Source: Burkholderiaceae bacterium (GTDB taxonomy: Bacteria > Pseudomonadota > Gammaproteobacteria > Burkholderiales > Burkholderiaceae_C). Taken from it: a DNA stretch of 37,968 nt. Below the pieces are notes generated by a model. It was not told the DNA's origin. It saw nothing but the letters and a program-made list of their open reading frames with translations, and ran no database searches. A program made the position numbers and the translations under genes. Location: the NCBI GenBank assembly GCA_016790515.1, contig JAEUOY010000100.1, positions 1 to 37,968 on the forward strand. The letters run 5' to 3'. Each line of letters opens with the position of its first letter. Position 1 is the stretch's first letter. Below, piece after piece: positions 37,958 through 37,968 of the stretch.

Positions 37958-37968
37958 GGCCGCGCGCT

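Overview
The window looks like a core-genome segment of a high-GC betaproteobacterium (about 70% G+C by eye). Gene orders such as rpsF-priB-rpsR-rplI-dnaB and rpsB-tsf-pyrH-frr-uppS-cdsA-dxr-rseP-bamA-skp-lpxD-fabZ-lpxA-lpxB-rnhB, and the ppsA/ppsR pair beside an RNA methyltransferase, point to Burkholderiales, perhaps the Rubrivivax/Leptothrix/Ideonella side. The genus is inference. I saw no mobile element, phage, CRISPR array, rRNA or obvious transferred island.

Layout. 1-2744 (+): the 3' three quarters of dnaK, then dnaJ. 2753-5610 (+): a ScsB/DsbD-like membrane electron transporter and a secreted peroxiredoxin-like protein. 5638-6768 (-): a PA0069/SplB-like radical SAM gene with a near-consensus LexA box touching its start. 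6836-10050 (-): rpsF-priB-rpsR-rplI-dnaB. 10219-14794 (-): a large sodium/solute symporter and ppsA. ppsR (15025-15849, +) diverges from ppsA. 15843-30985 (-): sixteen close-packed genes that run, in transcription order, from rpsB and tsf through pyrH, frr, uppS, cdsA, dxr, rseP, bamA, skp, lpxD, fabZ, lpxA, lpxB and rnhB to a TrmH-family methyltransferase. 31227-35527 (+): amidase, D-amino-acid dehydrogenase-like oxidase, and a bifunctional NAD(P)HX repair enzyme. 35540-37759 (-): RNase R. 37832-37916 (+): tRNA-Leu(CAG) with its promoter and terminator.

How the genes work together. The long minus-strand cluster joins translation (S2, EF-Ts, ribosome recycling), UMP kinase, isoprenoid carrier synthesis (dxr, uppS), phospholipid synthesis (cdsA), outer-membrane protein assembly and surveillance (bamA, skp, rseP) and lipid A synthesis (lpxD, fabZ, lpxA, lpxB). 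It is an envelope-biogenesis block coupled to translation by many stop/start overlaps. ppsA and ppsR form an enzyme/regulator pair of gluconeogenesis.

Most of the window is ordinary housekeeping sequence, and I did not find a convincing new multi-gene system. The points most worth checking are: (1) DnaK carries R-N-Y where the nearly invariant G-T-F of the phosphate-2 motif is expected; (2) the LexA box on the radical SAM gene; (3) an EF-hand-like calcium loop and a charged helical insert in the symporter; (4) a BamA loop-6 motif reading VRVF instead of VRGF/Y; (5) a Phe at the acyl-chain ruler position of LpxA; (6) palindromic repeats and a hairpin in the rpsF leader. All family assignments come from reading motifs, with no database search.
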